DNA of 64,000 bases from Wenzhouxiangella limi (GTDB lineage Bacteria > Pseudomonadota > Gammaproteobacteria > Xanthomonadales > Wenzhouxiangellaceae): contig NZ_JAAGSC010000044.1 in the NCBI RefSeq assembly GCF_010499265.1, positions 217,266 to 281,265 on the forward strand. Direction: 5' to 3'. Numbering within the stretch: the stretch's first letter is position 1; each line of letters begins with the position of its first letter. Shown one piece after another: positions 29,045 to 37,786 of the stretch. The notes beneath the pieces are model-generated. The model saw only the letters and a list, made by a program, of their open reading frames with translations. It was not told where the DNA came from and searched no databases. The position numbers and the translations under genes are program-made.

Positions 29045-30059
29045 TCACCTGATTCAAGACCGCAACGCCGTGGCTATCTCGGTCTCGCAGAAGCTTGAGC
29101 CGATGGAGGGCAGGCAGTCGCCGATCTATCCGTCAACCTATCCCGCTGCAGAGAAACAGGGGCACCGGTTTGAGACCCCGTACAACATCAATCAGCTCAA
29201 GGACGGTCGGATGGTGGCCACGCTGGATTCCATTCAGAGTCAGGCCAATCGCATGGAGGCCGCGTTCGTCGAAGAATTGGCGCACGCGGTGCCGAATGTG
29301 ACTGTGGCCGCCGGCGACCGGGTGGTGATGCTCACGGAACTGCCGCATCGTCTCGCCGATGCCGTGATTCGGGCCTCTGAGCTACATGATGCGATCCGCG
29401 ATGCCTTCGAGGCCTATGATGCGGGTGATCCCTCACTGATCGCCAAGCTCGGCCCGACCTCGCTGGTCTACGGTGCATGGGACAGTCGTGACACCCGGGT
29501 CAAAATCCCCCGGCTGATCCGCAGTGAGATTCATGCGTGGGATGTGGATGTCTTTACCCGCTCAGCACAGTTTTCTGGCACCTTTTCCCGCGAAGAACTG
29601 GGTTTCACGGAGCAGGAGTGGAAGAAGGGCGCTGATATCGGGTTTGCCCCGACCCCCTCCGTGGATGCCCACGGCGGCGTGATGGTGAATGGTGACATCC
29701 AGCAGCTGGCCACGCTACATCTTGGGCAATGTCGCGCACTCGAACGAGCGACGCCGGGGCTTGGCACCTATGTTCTCGGGCTGGCGCTAGCGGGGCTTTG
29801 GACTGGCGGGCGCGAGTACACCCTGCGAACCGGCTGCTGGCTTGTTCCTGAGGGCACGCCAGAGGTCACGATCGTTGACCGGCTGGGACAGCGTACTGCG
29901 CTCGAATTGACCCCAGAAGCGGTTCTCGCCTTTCTCGATGGTCCTGCCCTGACCGCAGCCCGGCAGCTTGATGTTCCGCTGGAAGACGCACAGGCCATTG
30001 CCGCGAACTTTGACATCAAGGCCGGCAGGGCGCTGCTGAAGACCAAGGGCGAGACGTGA
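29031..30059 (+). CDS. csb1: Csb1, Cas7 backbone subunit of the type I-G effector
   Basis: 342 residues from the ATG at 29031, preceded by GGAGAAGA. Features of the GSU0053/Csb1 family: YPSTYPAAEK near the N-terminus, LDSIQSQANRMEAAFVEEL, the core strand SLVYGAWDSRDTRVKIPRLI with RSEIHAWDV, and a long C-terminal helical region. Cas7-type proteins polymerise along the crRNA to form the Cascade backbone. It ends one base before csb2 starts, and overlaps csb3, so the effector operon is compact and unbroken. Confidence 0.88.
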   Translation: MNDINHLIQDRNAVAISVSQKLEPMEGRQSPIYPSTYPAAEKQGHRFETPYNINQLKDGRMVATLDSIQSQANRMEAAFVEELAHAVPNVTVAAGDRVVMLTELPHRLADAVIRASELHDAIRDAFEAYDAGDPSLIAKLGPTSLVYGAWDSRDTRVKIPRLIRSEIHAWDVDVFTRSAQFSGTFSREELGFTEQEWKKGADIGFAPTPSVDAHGGVMVNGDIQQLATLHLGQCRALERATPGLGTYVLGLALAGLWTGGREYTLRTGCWLVPEGTPEVTIVDRLGQRTALELTPEAVLAFLDGPALTAARQLDVPLEDAQAIAANFDIKAGRALLKTKGET

Positions 30060-30060
30060 C

Positions 30061-31503
30061 ATGCCCGCCCTAGAACTCACCATCCGCTGGCTGGCCTCGG
30101 ATGTGGGTGTGGCTGGCTACCATGGCGAGGACTGGCCACCATCGCCCTCAAGGGTCTTTCGGGCCCTTCTGGCCGGGTGTTGCAGACCGGGTGGTGCAGG
30201 TGAGCGCGGGATCGAAGCGCTAAGGCGGCTGGAAGCGGTGGCGCCACCGACCATCATCGGGCCTATGCCAGAGCGACTAGAACCCGTGGCATCGGCGGTT
30301 CCCAACAACGATGGCGACAAAAGCTTCAAGTTTCATCAGAAAGGTTTGGCCGCCAATGCCCGAAAAACCACCAGCAAGCTCAAGACCATACGGGCCCGAC
30401 GCGGTTGGTCTGTGCAGGCCCCGGTTCACTACCGCTGGGAGTTTCTTGAGCCGGACCCCGATCCTGAGGCCTTTGAGCAGTTGGCCGAGGGCTTGACCAT
30501 TCTGGGGCAGGGAACCGACCTTGTTGTCGCAACAGCAAAGTGGCTTTCTGAACCGGCTCGATCTGCCGGCCACACGTGGGTTCCTGATGAGGGTGGAGGT
30601 GACGAACTGCTCCCCGTGCCTTCTGCAGGTGAGATCGATCGGCTGACCACCAAATATCGACAGGACCGCAGCCGGGTTGCTGGGGTTCATGTTGGCAGTG
30701 CCCGGGAACTACCGCCCGTCATGGCCTCTTATCGTGATCCACTCTCACCGCCGGCCAGCCGCTGGCAGGGATTTGCTCTGCGCACCCTTGATGATCGCTC
30801 TGCACTGGCTTTCGAGGGCGATCAGGTGATGCGGGTGGCCGGAATGGTTCGCCATTCGATCGGAAACGCTGCGAAGCAGGCCGGGCTTGATCAGGACACT
30901 ATCACCGAGATCATGGGGCACGGCGGAGCAGGGCGGTTTGGTGTTCTGCCCATCCCCAACGTCGGGCATGCATGGGCCGACGGATATATCCGCCGGGTCA
31001 TGGTGCATGCGCCGAGGCAGGTTCCTGAGGCGTTATGGATACGCATCGTCAGTCGGCTGACCGCATCAGAACTGATCGACGAGAAAAGCCGAGAGGTCAG
31101 GGGCATGCTGGTGCCCATTGCCCGTGGCGATGATGATCGGCTGCTGTGGAGAGTGACAGATCGAGCGACCACATGGACCTCAGCGACAGCCGTGGTCCTG
31201 CCCGGGTTCGATCAGCGCCGCGGCAAGCCAAGACCGGAGAAGGTGGTCAAGCGATTGCTCAGCAAGGCCCGAATCCCAGTTGCTGCGGTTAGAAGGGTTG
31301 AGTTTCATCCTGCGCCGATACTGCCGAGCGTCACGCCCGCGGGCAGTGTGCTGGTGCCCCGGTATCTGAAAGGCTACCCAAGGAAGTTCATCACCATCGA
31401 GTTCCATCGGCCTGTTGCTGGACCGCTGGTATTGGGCGCCGGTGCAGGGGCTGGGCTGGGTTTGATGGTCCAAGTGCCGATTGGCGGTGGCAGGAAGCGT
31501 TAG
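30061..31503 (+). CDS. csb2: Csb2, Cas5-Cas6 fusion of the type I-G effector
   Basis: 480 residues. The N-terminus (ELTIRWLASDVGVAGYHGED then PPSPSRVFRALLAG) is the Cas5-like part; the C-terminal half is Cas6-like, ending in a glycine-rich loop around GAGAGAGLGLMVQVPIGGG, as in RAMP endoribonucleases. GSU0054-type Csb2 proteins process pre-crRNA and cap the crRNA 5' end. The gene begins one base after csb1 and is the last cas gene before the array, which starts 281 bases downstream on the same strand. No cas1, cas2 or cas4 follows. Confidence 0.88.
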   Translation: MPALELTIRWLASDVGVAGYHGEDWPPSPSRVFRALLAGCCRPGGAGERGIEALRRLEAVAPPTIIGPMPERLEPVASAVPNNDGDKSFKFHQKGLAANARKTTSKLKTIRARRGWSVQAPVHYRWEFLEPDPDPEAFEQLAEGLTILGQGTDLVVATAKWLSEPARSAGHTWVPDEGGGDELLPVPSAGEIDRLTTKYRQDRSRVAGVHVGSARELPPVMASYRDPLSPPASRWQGFALRTLDDRSALAFEGDQVMRVAGMVRHSIGNAAKQAGLDQDTITEIMGHGGAGRFGVLPIPNVGHAWADGYIRRVMVHAPRQVPEALWIRIVSRLTASELIDEKSREVRGMLVPIARGDDDRLLWRVTDRATTWTSATAVVLPGFDQRRGKPRPEKVVKRLLSKARIPVAAVRRVEFHPAPILPSVTPAGSVLVPRYLKGYPRKFITIEFHRPVAGPLVLGAGAGAGLGLMVQVPIGGGRKR

Positions 31504-31784
31504 ATAGCGTCTTGGGGCTGAAGCGGTAAGTCTCAGCGAAGGTGCTGCCGCGGAAAGAGCTGGCCGAAAGGGCCTGCCTCGGATGCTGCCGGTAGGATGC
31601 GAGCGGTGCAGTGCCGCCCAAAACCCCCGCAGCGCTCGAATCGCGGTATGTTCATTAAAAATAGGAAGATAGAATCGCAAGGTCGGGGCATCCGTCTGAC
31701 CCAGCAGTTTGGTTTGACGAAATCTGTTCAGCGCTCGAAAATAGGATCGCTGGGCCAATAGTTTTCGGCCCTGCAGAGGCGGCC
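31504..31784 (+). promoter_or_regulatory. probable CRISPR leader
   Basis: Non-coding 281 bases between csb2 and the first repeat. It holds two related blocks about 99 bases apart: cagcgctcgaa at 31630-31640 and 31729-31739, each followed by aaaatagga and atcgc. The array's degenerate terminal repeat is at the far end, which places the leader here. Confidence 0.6.
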
Positions 31785-32184
31785 CTAATCCCCGGCTTTT
31801 TGCCGGGGCCTCATTGAAGTCTGTGCGAGCGTCAGTCTGATCTGTATCTTGAAGATCTAATCCCCGGCTTTTTGCCGGGGCCTCATTGAAGTAAGTCAGG
31901 CAGGGTTTCACGCACACCGACCAGCGGGAACCTAATCCCCGGCTTTTTGCCGGGGCCTCATTGAAGTTCGTCGATCCGTGCTCGCCGCTGCAATTCGCGC
32001 TCGAACTAATTCCCGGCTTTTTGCCGGGGCCTCATTGAAGCACCATGTCGTGTTCTGGCGACCAGCCTTGCCGAGCCTCTAATCCCCGGCGTTTCGCCGG
32101 GGCCTCATTGAAGTGATGACTATCAAGCCATCGCGGTTCACTCGGTTGTGTACCTAATCCCCGGCTTTTTGCCGGGGCCTCATT
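31785..32184 (+). CRISPR. CRISPR array, six repeats, five spacers
   Basis: A 36-base repeat begins ctaatccccggc and ends cctcattgaagt, with a CCCCGGC/GCCGGGG hairpin. Repeats start at 31785, 31857, 31932, 32006, 32079 and 32154, leaving spacers of 36-39 bases. Repeat 4 has one or two changes, repeat 5 has compensating changes in the hairpin (loop side g/c pair), and repeat 6 loses its 3' end after catt. This polarity makes repeat 6 the leader-distal end. The 3' tail attgaag(t) would be the 8-base 5' handle. It lies beside the I-G effector genes, whose Csb2 is the likely processing enzyme. Confidence 0.95.
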
Positions 32185-32209
32185 CCGAAACCCGAGTTGC
32201 ACACTCGGT

Positions 32210-32824
32210 CTACCCTGCTTCCTGCTTCACCCGCTGGACAGTCGATGGTGCTGCTCCAGCCAGTCTCGCCGTCTCCCTAACGCTGCAACCTTTAGCCAGC
32301 AGCTGCCTGATCTTGTCGTGCTTCTCTTGATCCACCGGCCGGCCCTTGTAGACGCCGCGATTCTTAGCGTTCGCGATCCCCTGAGCCTGCCGCTCCCGGC
32401 GTTGTTCGTAGTCCTTCCGAGCGATCGCGGCGAGCATGTCGAGCATCATCCCGTTGACGGCGTCCAGCATCTGGGTGGTGAAGTCATCTCCATCAGATTC
32501 CGCGAGCGCCTTGTGGCTGGTCGGCAGGTCCAGAGCGACCACGCGCAGGTCTCTACCTTCGATCTCGGCCCGCAGCTTGGTCCACTCTTTTCGAGGGAGG
32601 CGGCTGAGACGGTCTATGGACTCCAGCAGCAGGATGTCGCCTTGTTTTGCATCAGCCAGTAGCCTACGCAACTCCGAGCGCTCTGCTGTCGCCCCAGACG
32701 CGTTCTCGACGTAGGAGGCGGCGATCTTGTGACCGTGGCCGGCAATGAACTGCTCCAGACTCTCCCGGGCGCGGTTCGCGTCCTGATCTGCCGTGCTGGC
32801 GCGGAGGTAGGCTCGAATGAACAT
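32210..32824 (-). CDS. serine recombinase (resolvase/invertase family)
   Basis: 204 residues. The catalytic domain begins MFIRAYLRASTADQ with the nucleophile Ser10, and continues with LLLESIDRLSRLPRKEW. The long E-helix region (FTTQMLDAVNGMMLDMLAAI) precedes a C-terminal helix-turn-helix (KGCSVRETARLAGAAPSTVQ). Such enzymes resolve cointegrates or invert DNA. It ends 26 bases from the degenerate last CRISPR repeat, on the opposite strand. It may be the island's own resolvase or an independent insertion. Confidence 0.9.
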   Translation of the reverse strand: MFIRAYLRASTADQDANRARESLEQFIAGHGHKIAASYVENASGATAERSELRRLLADAKQGDILLLESIDRLSRLPRKEWTKLRAEIEGRDLRVVALDLPTSHKALAESDGDDFTTQMLDAVNGMMLDMLAAIARKDYEQRRERQAQGIANAKNRGVYKGRPVDQEKHDKIRQLLAKGCSVRETARLAGAAPSTVQRVKQEAG

Positions 32825-33154
32825 GATGGACTCCCTGTGCCGATTTGAATGTGCCGATAGCTACTGTACCGCTGTGGGCCTGAAAAAGCAATTATCGATA
32901 CGGGCAAACAGGGGGTCTGAGGCGTACCGGCTCAGGTATACCCAAATGAGCATTAACGATGGTTGAGTTGTTTGGTCTGTCTAGAATCCGATTGGATGCC
33001 GAAGCATGGTTCCACTTTCGCCAGCACGAGAGATCGCTTGGAATTTTGATCGCTGCTCGACGACGCAATTTGAAAAGAACCCAATTTCGGTCTGATAATT
33101 TGCTTGCTCGTTTACTGCTTTCAGGTGAGTTAGTCTGTTTATCCCAGAAAAGAT
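32825..33154. other. intergenic region with no supported gene
   Basis: About 330 bases between the serine recombinase start and the end of the small TGGFW gene. A plus-strand frame at 32959-33177 lacks a ribosome site and overlaps the next gene's 3' end, so I do not call it. No terminator or operator is evident. Confidence 0.4.
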
Positions 33155-33499
33155 TTATCGATCTGCTTTTTTCTTAAGGTCGACCCTGATTTGCGAGTCC
33201 CCAGCGCTGATCTCAAAACTGTCCGAGAACAATACATCCTGTCCAGTGTCGCTAGACGACCTAGTCGCCCAGAAGCCACCAGTCAATTCCCAAGCAGCGC
33301 CCGTGGCTGCACCCGCAGATGTGGCACTCCACTGACCCAACGTCCCTGACACTTCCCAGTCAGAGTTGCCTGTTGGGTCCGACAGTAACAGACTGCCACC
33401 GTTGCTAATCGTGTGCCATTGGAGCTCGGCAGCACCGACATCTGTAAAAGATGCCAAGGAAAGGAGGCAAAAAAGCGAACAGAGTGAAAAACGAGCCAT
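33155..33499 (-). CDS. small exported TGGFW protein, copy A
   Basis: 114 residues from the ATG at 33499, giving a signal peptide (FSLCSLFCLLSLASFTDVGA). The mature part has SNGGSLLLSD, GTLGQWSATSAG, WELTGGFWA and a C-terminal VLFSDSFEI. The same order of blocks occurs in the protein at 35226-35573. FxDxFE-like C-terminal motifs are common in exported proteins of Wenzhouxiangella and Lysobacter relatives; their role is unknown. The gene lies 154 bases downstream of the collagen-like gene on the same strand, mirroring the arrangement of copy B. Confidence 0.65.
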   Translation of the reverse strand: MARFSLCSLFCLLSLASFTDVGAAELQWHTISNGGSLLLSDPTGNSDWEVSGTLGQWSATSAGAATGAAWELTGGFWATRSSSDTGQDVLFSDSFEISAGDSQIRVDLKKKADR

Positions 33500-33653
33500 A
33501 TGAAGATTCTTCAGCTGGAAGTTAGATTTATACGCCTGTGTTGTGCGGAGACCGGCTGAGATAAAACAGATTACTTCACAGCGTTTCACTAGACTTCCCT
33601 CTTAGAGCTTACTGCTCCTGCAGTGCTTGTTGCCATTTGATGTCCTCAAAGCT

Positions 33654-34925
33654 CTATTGTCTGGTCATTTCAAGTGTGCCAAAGCACTGAATGGCACCGG
33701 AGGCAGTCAGGCGGTTAGTCCAGTTCCCAGTAGCGGTTCCAAGTGGGCCAAATTGAAAATTAAAGCGCCACGCTTCAATAAAATGCTGCGTCTGCGCGTC
33801 AACCAATCCTGCGTTGATAATCTCCCGAGGGTCATCGATGTCTAACTCACTTCCTCGGCGCATGACAATAGTGTCCAGATAGCCGCCCAACAAGTCGGTG
33901 ACCGTTACAGTGATATCAATCGATGCGCATCCTAGCGACGGGTCTATAGCCGGATCAGGCGTCATGACACCACTCCAGCTCCCCCAAAGCGTAGAATCGG
34001 GTGGAACAACAAAAGAATTGGGGCACGGAATGATGATTCCATCGGAATTCTGACACACCAGCTTCTCATCAAAAGTTTGATTGCTGAGCAGCACGTCCAA
34101 AATGAGGCTATTGGCAGCTAAATCGGCGGGGATAGTCAAGGTATCAACCCCGCTAACGGGGTCAACCTGACGCGTGATGCCGCTCAGTAGATTTTCCAAG
34201 GCGGTTATTCTGGAGGCATTTGCGTCTGCCGTAGCCTGTGCAGCGGCGGCAGCGGCTTCTGCCGCGGTGGCGTCTGCGTCCGAACCAGCTGGGCCCTGTG
34301 GTCCTTCGGGGCCTTGAGGCCCAACTGGACCTACCTCACCTTGTGGCCCGGCGGGGCCCGCTTCACCCTGCGGCCCGGCTGCGCCTTCAGGCCCGGCGGG
34401 GCCCGCTTCACCCTGCGGACCGGCTGGGCCTTCCGGCCCGGCGGGGCCCGCTTCACCCTGCGGCCCGGCTGCGCCTTCAGGCCCGGCGGGGCCCGCTTCA
34501 CCCTGCGGCCCGGCTGCGCCTTCAGGCCCGGCGGGGCCCGCTTCACCCTGTGGACCGGCTGGGCCCTCGTTTCCGGAAAGTGCAAATGTTGCTACAGGTG
34601 CCGCTGTTACACGCTGTCGAGGATTCAAAACGACACCATCAACAGTTATTTCCAGCCAGCGCTCACCTGAAATAAAAGCGTCTCTTCCAAAATCCAACTC
34701 AACCTGAAACAGTCCCTCTTCAACTGGATGGCTCTCAAATAACTGAGTCTGGCCGACTTGGTTTCCATCAGAATCCGCGTCAAACAGCTTAAAGTGCAGA
34801 TCAACCGAGCCCGAAAAAGGAGACCCCGCCGAGCGGAGCTGTCCTTGGTAGCTGATTGTTGATTGCTCAACAGCCGAAGCGCTCAGTACGATGCTGAGCG
34901 TAAAGAGAAAGACGAAAAGTTTCAC
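33654..34925 (-). CDS. exported collagen-like fibre protein
   Basis: 423 residues from a GTG at 34925, with GGGAG six bases upstream; this start gives a clean signal peptide ([17 protein letters not shown]). An N-terminal domain of about 100 residues ([30 protein letters not shown]) also occurs in the YadA-head-like protein upstream. Then come about 33 Gly-X-Y triplets built from [17 protein letters not shown] units, an Ala-rich coiled coil ([16 protein letters not shown]) and a C-terminal globular domain with paired Cys. Such repeats form trimeric collagen helices in bacteria. Cell-surface or secreted location is inferred from the signal; no anchor is visible. Confidence 0.8.
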   Translation of the reverse strand: MKLFVFLFTLSIVLSASAVEQSTISYQGQLRSAGSPFSGSVDLHFKLFDADSDGNQVGQTQLFESHPVEEGLFQVELDFGRDAFISGERWLEITVDGVVLNPRQRVTAAPVATFALSGNEGPAGPQGEAGPAGPEGAAGPQGEAGPAGPEGAAGPQGEAGPAGPEGPAGPQGEAGPAGPEGAAGPQGEAGPAGPQGEVGPVGPQGPEGPQGPAGSDADATAAEAAAAAAQATADANASRITALENLLSGITRQVDPVSGVDTLTIPADLAANSLILDVLLSNQTFDEKLVCQNSDGIIIPCPNSFVVPPDSTLWGSWSGVMTPDPAIDPSLGCASIDITVTVTDLLGGYLDTIVMRRGSELDIDDPREIINAGLVDAQTQHFIEAWRFNFQFGPLGTATGNWTNRLTASGAIQCFGTLEMTRQ

Positions 34926-35225
34926 TTGATGCTCCCTACCTACCATGCGTCACCCAGTGGATGCTGAAGGAAATCGACGCCACAGTCAAGTGTGTTTGCT
35001 GGCTCAGCACAGATGTGTCTTATCAACCCCTAAATCTCGCTGGCGGCTCCGGAGCTGTTCCATGTGTCCATTCCTTGCAAAATGTGTCTCGGAGCGCAAG
35101 TACCAACTCCCCCCACGCCTTGATCGTTTCCGGCAACCTCTCCGGATTAACTATGGTGGCGGCTGGCGAACTGCTGTGCCTGTGTGCGCTCATGAGACGA
35201 TGGTAATGGTCTTGCCACTATTTGG
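34926..35225. other. intergenic region between the two fibre modules
   Basis: 300 bases with the heptamer atgtgtc at 35013, 35062 and 35082. It presumably holds the promoter of the collagen-like gene. I cannot support a gene; it may be worn-down insertion DNA. Confidence 0.35.
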
Positions 35226-35573
35226 CTACCTCTCACCTTCAGACACCGCTGTATTTTGCTGGGTTTGAAGGTCGACGTTCTTAAGCCTAAATCTATCCCG
35301 GAAAATTACATCTGGTTCTTCTAGAAATGCTGCCCAGAAGCCTCCCGTCATTTGCCAAGTTGCGCTAGCGAGTTCCTGTCCGCTGCTCGCATCCCATTGG
35401 GCAATCGAGCCACTCGCTATGTATGCTCCAGTTGCAGACTTTGCCTCGACCATCGTTCCACCTGATATGCCCGACCAAGCGATGCAAAAAGTCGGACCAC
35501 AAGTCGGTTCAGCACTACCCGGAGGTGTGGCCAGCGCAGACAGAAAAATTACCCCAAGGGCTACCGCTCTCAT
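35226..35573 (-). CDS. small exported TGGFW protein, copy B
   Basis: 115 residues with a signal peptide (VALGVIFLSALATPPGSA). Blocks parallel copy A: SGISGGTMVEAKSATG, GSIAQWDASSG, WQMTGGFWAAF and VIFRDRFRL near the C-terminus. Two Cys (CGPTFC) follow the signal. The start ATG overlaps the stop of the YadA-head-like gene by four bases (ATGA), so the pair is translationally coupled. It is probably a partner or processing factor for the fibre; that is inference. Confidence 0.65.
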   Translation of the reverse strand: MRAVALGVIFLSALATPPGSAEPTCGPTFCIAWSGISGGTMVEAKSATGAYIASGSIAQWDASSGQELASATWQMTGGFWAAFLEEPDVIFRDRFRLKNVDLQTQQNTAVSEGER

Positions 35574-37786
35574 CGGGAAGCCTCGGAAGCTAATTGTCGA
35601 TCTTCTAGTAACAACGCTTCCAGTGCAGCGATGCGTTCTAGAAGCTCGGTATTCTGAGCTTCCAGTGATGCAATTTTAGTTGCCATTTCGGCATCCATCG
35701 ATGTGCCAGCCAAACGGTCGGTCGAGCTTTCCGCCTCGAGCACATGATTTTGAGTAACTGCAGTTTCATCAGCACAGTCAAACACGCCTGTTGCGGTATT
35801 GAGGCGGCAGGTTAAATTGTCTACAACGAAGCGAATTCCACCGTTAGCCCTTACAGCGAATTCATTGGCTGCTTCGGAGTTGAAGAATCCGCCGGAGTCG
35901 TCAGCAAACAGGAAAACCCCGTTGTGGAGAGCATCAACAACTGCACCTCGACCGGCAGCAAAACTATACTCGCCAGCTGCAGAGTTCTCTCGGCCACCGG
36001 GGATCGCTGAGTAAGCCCCTATTGCTCTATTCGAAAAGCCACCGGCTACGGTAGATGAATTCGATTCCGCTCGGTTTTGCTGCCCCCCACCGATAGCTGA
36101 GCCATTACCTGAGGCTGTATTTATATAACCACCTGAAACTGTTGAGAAAATCTCTGTTGCCTGATTGACTGAACCGCCTCCGACAGCTGAACTTTCACCA
36201 CTCGCAATATTGGTCACTCCGCCCCCTACAAACGATCTCAGACCAATGGCTTCATTCTGTTGTCCCCCACCTACCGTAGAGAGGGCGCCAAGCGCATTAT
36301 TCTGGGCTCCCCCTAGCACCGCCGACCAATCGCTTTCGGTTCTGTTAGTTTGCCCACCCGCTATTGTTGAGAATAGGCCAATCGCCTGATTCGCTCCTCC
36401 GCCACCGACGGTAGAAATTTCTTGGCTTGCAACATTGTTTACTCCCCCACCAATGGATGCCCTAAAGCCGCTAGCAACATTGCCCTGACCGCCCACCACT
36501 ACGGCTTGCACACCGGATGCGATGTTGTCAACGCCTCCACCAATAACCGTCCAAGCCTCTAATGATTGATTAGAAGAGCCTCCAGCTATCACGGACGAGT
36601 TCCCGGATATTGCATTGTCGGCTCCACCGCTGATAACCGAATCTGAGCCAGCAACGGCATTGCCCCGGCCCCCGCTTATAGTTGAGTCGCCGCCGCTGGC
36701 AGAATTATTGCGCCCGCCTCCGACGGTTGCAGCACCTACACTAGCGACATTGGCCACGCCTCCTCCAACAACTGATGCACCTCCACTGGCAGTATTGTTG
36801 AGTCCTCCACCAATTGTCGAGTCAATCTCTGTAGCCTTGTTTCCCCGACCTCCGGACACGGTGGCCGTCAGCCCGAGGGCTTCGTTATCCAGACCGCCCG
36901 AAACGACTGAGGCTCTCTCAGCTGTCCGATTGCTAAAACCGCCCCCAATCACTGATTCGTCGCCGCCAGAAATATTCTCGGCGCCGCCACCGACCGTTGA
37001 TTTGTTGCCGCCAGCAATATTCTCGGCGCCGCCACCGACCGTTGATGTGTTGCCCAAAGCTTGGTTTCGGGCACCACCGCTGACCACTGTATCGAATCCC
37101 TCGGTGCGATTCGAGATGCCTCCGGATATCGCTGATAGTCTCCCAGCTGCTCGGTTATCATATCCTCCTGAAACAGCTGACCCCTCTCCAACAACATTCG
37201 GTAACCCGGCTACACCTCCACCCGCTATTGTCGACCCCGAGTGATTGTTCAAGACGAAATTCTCCTCGTGTCCACCAACAATGCTTGGTGGTCCGGCGGG
37301 GGATGGAGAGGGGACAACTCGGATAGCACTTCGGTTGTTAACCCTCACATCTAGCGTCGTAGCATCGGTTGTGCCGATAAAGGCCTGCTCGGAAGCCGTT
37401 CCGCTATTACCTGACAAAAGCCAGGCTGGAGGCCCCTCAGGAGCACCAAGAGCCCTCACCGCTAGCGGAACAGCGCGGACTTGCTGTCGGGGAAGTAATG
37501 CTTCGTTCTCTACGTAGATTGCCAGAAATACCGGGCCTTCGTCATAAACGCTGCCGAAGTCGAGTTCAACCTCGAATACCCCATCAGCGACGTCAACACT
37601 CGGCACCCCCACTGGTCCAGCCAGTAGTGTCCCGCCTTCCAAAGCGTCATACAGCTCAAACGCCATCGCAGCCTGACCCTCGAAGGCTCCGTCAGCGGTC
37701 TCAAGCTTCCCTTGATACTTAATGGTGGTATCTGCCCAGACAGGCGATACAACGACAAAAACCAAAGCTGCTGCCCACAATTTCAT
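35570..37786 (-). CDS. exported YadA-head-like repeat protein without membrane anchor
   Basis: 738 residues from the ATG at 37786 (GGGAG upstream; the ATG at 37804 is less suitable). A signal peptide (LWAAALVFVVVSPVWA) precedes the same N-terminal domain as in the collagen-like protein (TIKYQGKLETADGAF, VFEVELDFG, LLPRQQVRAVPLAVRAL). About 29 head repeats of 14 residues follow, of the form S-T-V-G-G-G-x-x-N-x-A-x-G, as in trimeric autotransporter adhesins. The end is a short coiled coil (ASLEAQNTELLERIAALEAL), with no YadA-type barrel anchor. Secretion and trimerisation are inferred. Two adjacent repeats are nearly identical in DNA (36960-37045). Confidence 0.8.
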   Translation of the reverse strand: MKLWAAALVFVVVSPVWADTTIKYQGKLETADGAFEGQAAMAFELYDALEGGTLLAGPVGVPSVDVADGVFEVELDFGSVYDEGPVFLAIYVENEALLPRQQVRAVPLAVRALGAPEGPPAWLLSGNSGTASEQAFIGTTDATTLDVRVNNRSAIRVVPSPSPAGPPSIVGGHEENFVLNNHSGSTIAGGGVAGLPNVVGEGSAVSGGYDNRAAGRLSAISGGISNRTEGFDTVVSGGARNQALGNTSTVGGGAENIAGGNKSTVGGGAENISGGDESVIGGGFSNRTAERASVVSGGLDNEALGLTATVSGGRGNKATEIDSTIGGGLNNTASGGASVVGGGVANVASVGAATVGGGRNNSASGGDSTISGGRGNAVAGSDSVISGGADNAISGNSSVIAGGSSNQSLEAWTVIGGGVDNIASGVQAVVVGGQGNVASGFRASIGGGVNNVASQEISTVGGGGANQAIGLFSTIAGGQTNRTESDWSAVLGGAQNNALGALSTVGGGQQNEAIGLRSFVGGGVTNIASGESSAVGGGSVNQATEIFSTVSGGYINTASGNGSAIGGGQQNRAESNSSTVAGGFSNRAIGAYSAIPGGRENSAAGEYSFAAGRGAVVDALHNGVFLFADDSGGFFNSEAANEFAVRANGGIRFVVDNLTCRLNTATGVFDCADETAVTQNHVLEAESSTDRLAGTSMDAEMATKIASLEAQNTELLERIAALEALLLEDRQLASEASR

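Noticed and set aside
31180-31917. 245-aa minus-strand gene across the csb2 end and CRISPR array
   Set aside because: It reads through CRISPR repeats (repeated FNEAPAKSRGL peptide) and antisense to csb2; a classic array artefact.
32854-32879. SOS box upstream of the serine recombinase
   Set aside because: ctgt is followed by no acag at the required spacing.
32959-33177. 72-aa plus-strand gene
   Set aside because: No ribosome site, no recognisable pattern, and its end overlaps the 3' end of the better supported minus-strand TGGFW gene.
34238-34675. Plus-strand repeat protein (RRGPLHPA repeats)
   Set aside because: It is the antisense of the collagen Gly-X-Y repeats.
34926-35225. Insertion-sequence remnant
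   Set aside because: Three atgtgtc heptamers are present but there are no inverted ends, target duplications or transposase pieces that I can support.
36615-37244. Proline-rich plus-strand gene
   Set aside because: Antisense of the YadA-type head repeats; the periodicity is inherited from the other strand.
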